Origin: Tethya wilhelma
Taxonomy: Eukaryota; Porifera; Demospongiae; Tethyida; Tethyidae
Direction of reading: 5' to 3'
Length of the DNA stretch: 64,000 bases
Assembly (NCBI GenBank): GCA_964030475.1
Contig: CAXIPT010000008.1
Coordinates: 77,475-141,474, forward strand
The notes beneath the pieces are model-generated. The model was not told the origin of the DNA. It saw only the letters and a list, made by a program, of their open reading frames with translations, and searched no databases. The translations under genes were made by a program, and so were the position numbers. Of this stretch, positions 48,971 to 64,000 are shown piece after piece (position 1 is the stretch's first letter; every line of letters starts with the position of its first letter).

Positions 48971-50299
48971 ATGAGTGACAGTGGTCAAAACAGCAGTTGG
49001 TTTCGTTCTCTGTGCTGTAGAATCCTCCAGACAGGATCCATACCAAAGCATGTTGCAATCATAATGGATGGAAACAGACGGTTTGCTCAAAAGATGAAGT
49101 ACAGCCGAAGTTTTCAGGGTCATGTATTAGGGTTCGACAAACTCCTGGAAACTTTAGAGTGGTGTCTAGATCTGGGCATAAAAGAGATGACTGTTTATGC
49201 CTTTAGCATTGAGAACTTTAAACGTTCTAAAGAGGAGGTGGACGGTCTCATGGAATTGGCCAAACAGAAGGTTGCAAAACTACTGGAAGAACGGTATATG
49301 AACTAATGCACATCACAACATCATCGATATTGATTTGTGGTTCAGCACTTTATATATTTGTATTTTTCTACAGTGAGGTCATAATGAAGCATGGAGTGTG
49401 CATTCGAGTACTAGGAGATCTTGAACTGCTCCCGAGTGACGTTTTAGAGTCAGTGGCTCGTGCTGTTAACTTCTCCAGAAACAACGACAGAGCCATCTTG
49501 AATGTCTGCTTCTCCTACACCTCCCGGCACGAGATGACCGAAGCTATCAGGAGACTGGTACAAGGTGCTGTGGATGGAATCATTCAACCCAGGTAAAATT
49601 GTTTATGCATAAGTCCATACATATATTTTTTGGTTAACTACAACCTTAGACCACAAGTATTTAAGGATTTTCTTGCTCTATTTTGCGTTATCGTAGCGAC
49701 ATTTCAGAAGAGGTGTTGGAAAGATGTCTCTATACTGGTGACTCTCCACCTCCTGATCTGGTCATCAGGACATCAGGGGAGGTCAGACTCAGTGATTTTT
49801 TGCTCTGGCAGGTATTTTATGTTATACGATATCCAAGAATTGAAGAGATTTACATTTTTAAATATTTTTTTTTACAGAGTTCTTATTCTTGCTTGTGCTT
49901 TCAAGATGTTTACTGGCCCGAGTTTTCAATATGGAACTTCTTCTCTGCTATATTAATGTACCAAAGAAACCACTCAACCATTCAGGTATGGATATCTTAA
50001 AGTCAAGAAGTTGTGCAGCCATGTCCGTCGATCATGGAAATTATCTTTTGCTGAACTTGCAGCTGGCTCGAGAGAGGTGTGCAGAGAGGAGAAGACAGTG
50101 GCAGTACCAGTCGGATAGAACTGCTCTCTTGGCTCTGGAAGAGAACTGCTCTTCCAGTGATGATAAGGAACAGGATGCTGATGTTGAGCGAAAGGTTGCT
50201 CAATATGCCTCTCAAAGAGAAGCTAGAGTTCAAAGATTTATCGAACATGTTAGGAGTAGACACAGACAGTTTTTGGAGCAAGCATGTCCTGATTTCTAG
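48971..50299 (+). CDS. DHDDS: Dehydrodolichyl diphosphate synthase catalytic subunit
   Basis: Cis-prenyltransferase that with NgBR/NUS1 extends farnesyl diphosphate with isopentenyl diphosphate to the dolichol precursor at the ER (family knowledge). Exons 48971..49293, 49374..49592, 49697..49811, 49878..49985, 50063..50299 are phase-consistent and give 333 residues, the same length I recall for human DHDDS. Motifs in order: [14 protein letters not shown] (catalytic Asp region), [77 protein letters not shown] (substrate-binding RTSGE), [16 protein letters not shown] and a charged C-terminal helix. The start is the ATG after a 264-bp divergent promoter. The BRWD start follows 139 bp after the stop. 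A 5' partial copy lies upstream. Confidence 0.95.
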
Positions 50300-50438
50300 C
50301 TACCTTAGAGACCAACAAATGAATGCTTTCATGATTGTACTGTACTGTATTATGCGCATTTTTGTCGTTTCCGGTTTTGAGGGGGTACGCCCCTCATTCA
50401 TTTATTCAATCAACAATGTGCCTGCGTCAGGAATAGAA

Positions 50439-64000
<13,562 letters not shown>

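Larger units (their letters stand above)
47409..49906. repeat. Tandem duplication unit, ARMC2 5' end plus DHDDS 5' part, copy 2
   Basis: Partner of 44894-47406, about 2.5 kb and only a few percent diverged by eye. It flows directly into the remaining DHDDS sequence on its right side, so this copy holds the complete DHDDS. Confidence 0.9.

Noticed and set aside
50322..50438. Earlier in-frame ATG for BRWD at 50322
   Set aside because: The added segment is hydrophobic and not family-like. It would start 22 bp after the DHDDS stop, where the promoter is expected. I chose 50439 but cannot exclude it.

Overview
The window is metazoan nuclear DNA. It has GT-AG introns that are mostly 50-800 bp, tightly packed genes on both strands, many intronic microsatellites and small inverted-repeat transposons. 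A sponge, probably a demosponge, fits best. My reasons are the giant cadherin with unusual domains and a broken copy of a multi-pass membrane protein family that I remember as strongly expanded in sponges. This is inference; the species cannot be read from the sequence.

Layout. Bases 2-28100 (+) hold the 3' part of a giant transmembrane cadherin gene: one uninterrupted coding exon of at least 23.8 kb, then nine small exons, about 8,940 codons in all. Its ectodomain has 34 cadherin repeats in five blocks (18, 7, 3, 4 and 2). These are separated by four copies of a non-cadherin module that resembles the TMEM132 ectodomain (a WF-motif domain, a cohesin-like sandwich, and Big-type Ig-like domains). 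In three of the four copies the module goes on into a second cohesin-like domain and a dockerin-type pair of calcium loops. An in-frame TGA lies in exon 5 where a paralogous module has Trp. Bases 28489-30177 (-) are a broken multi-pass membrane protein gene. PSMG1 (proteasome assembly chaperone 1, -) and TRABD (TraB-domain protein, +) follow head to head at 30382-33072.

Bases 34102-50299 hold ARMC2 (ciliary armadillo protein, -, 14 exons) and DHDDS (cis-prenyltransferase for dolichol, +), which share a short divergent promoter. ARMC2 is bracketed by two separate tandem duplications. One of 1.4 kb repeats its last two exons. The other, of 2.5 kb, repeats its first two exons together with the promoter and the 5' part of DHDDS. 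This leaves one complete gene of each kind plus partial copies.

Bases 50439-64000 (+) hold a BRWD/PHIP-type WD40-bromodomain gene in 29 exons, open at the right edge. It has all WD40 repeats, the conserved central region, both bromodomains and a lineage-specific tandem-repeat insert. At least two inverted-repeat transposon families and one foldback family sit in the introns.

The genes are functionally unrelated housekeeping, ciliary and chromatin genes; apart from divergent promoters they show no joint pathway. The most unusual object is the cadherin, because cohesin-like and dockerin-like domains, the two partners of bacterial cellulosome assembly, recur together in one animal adhesion-type protein.
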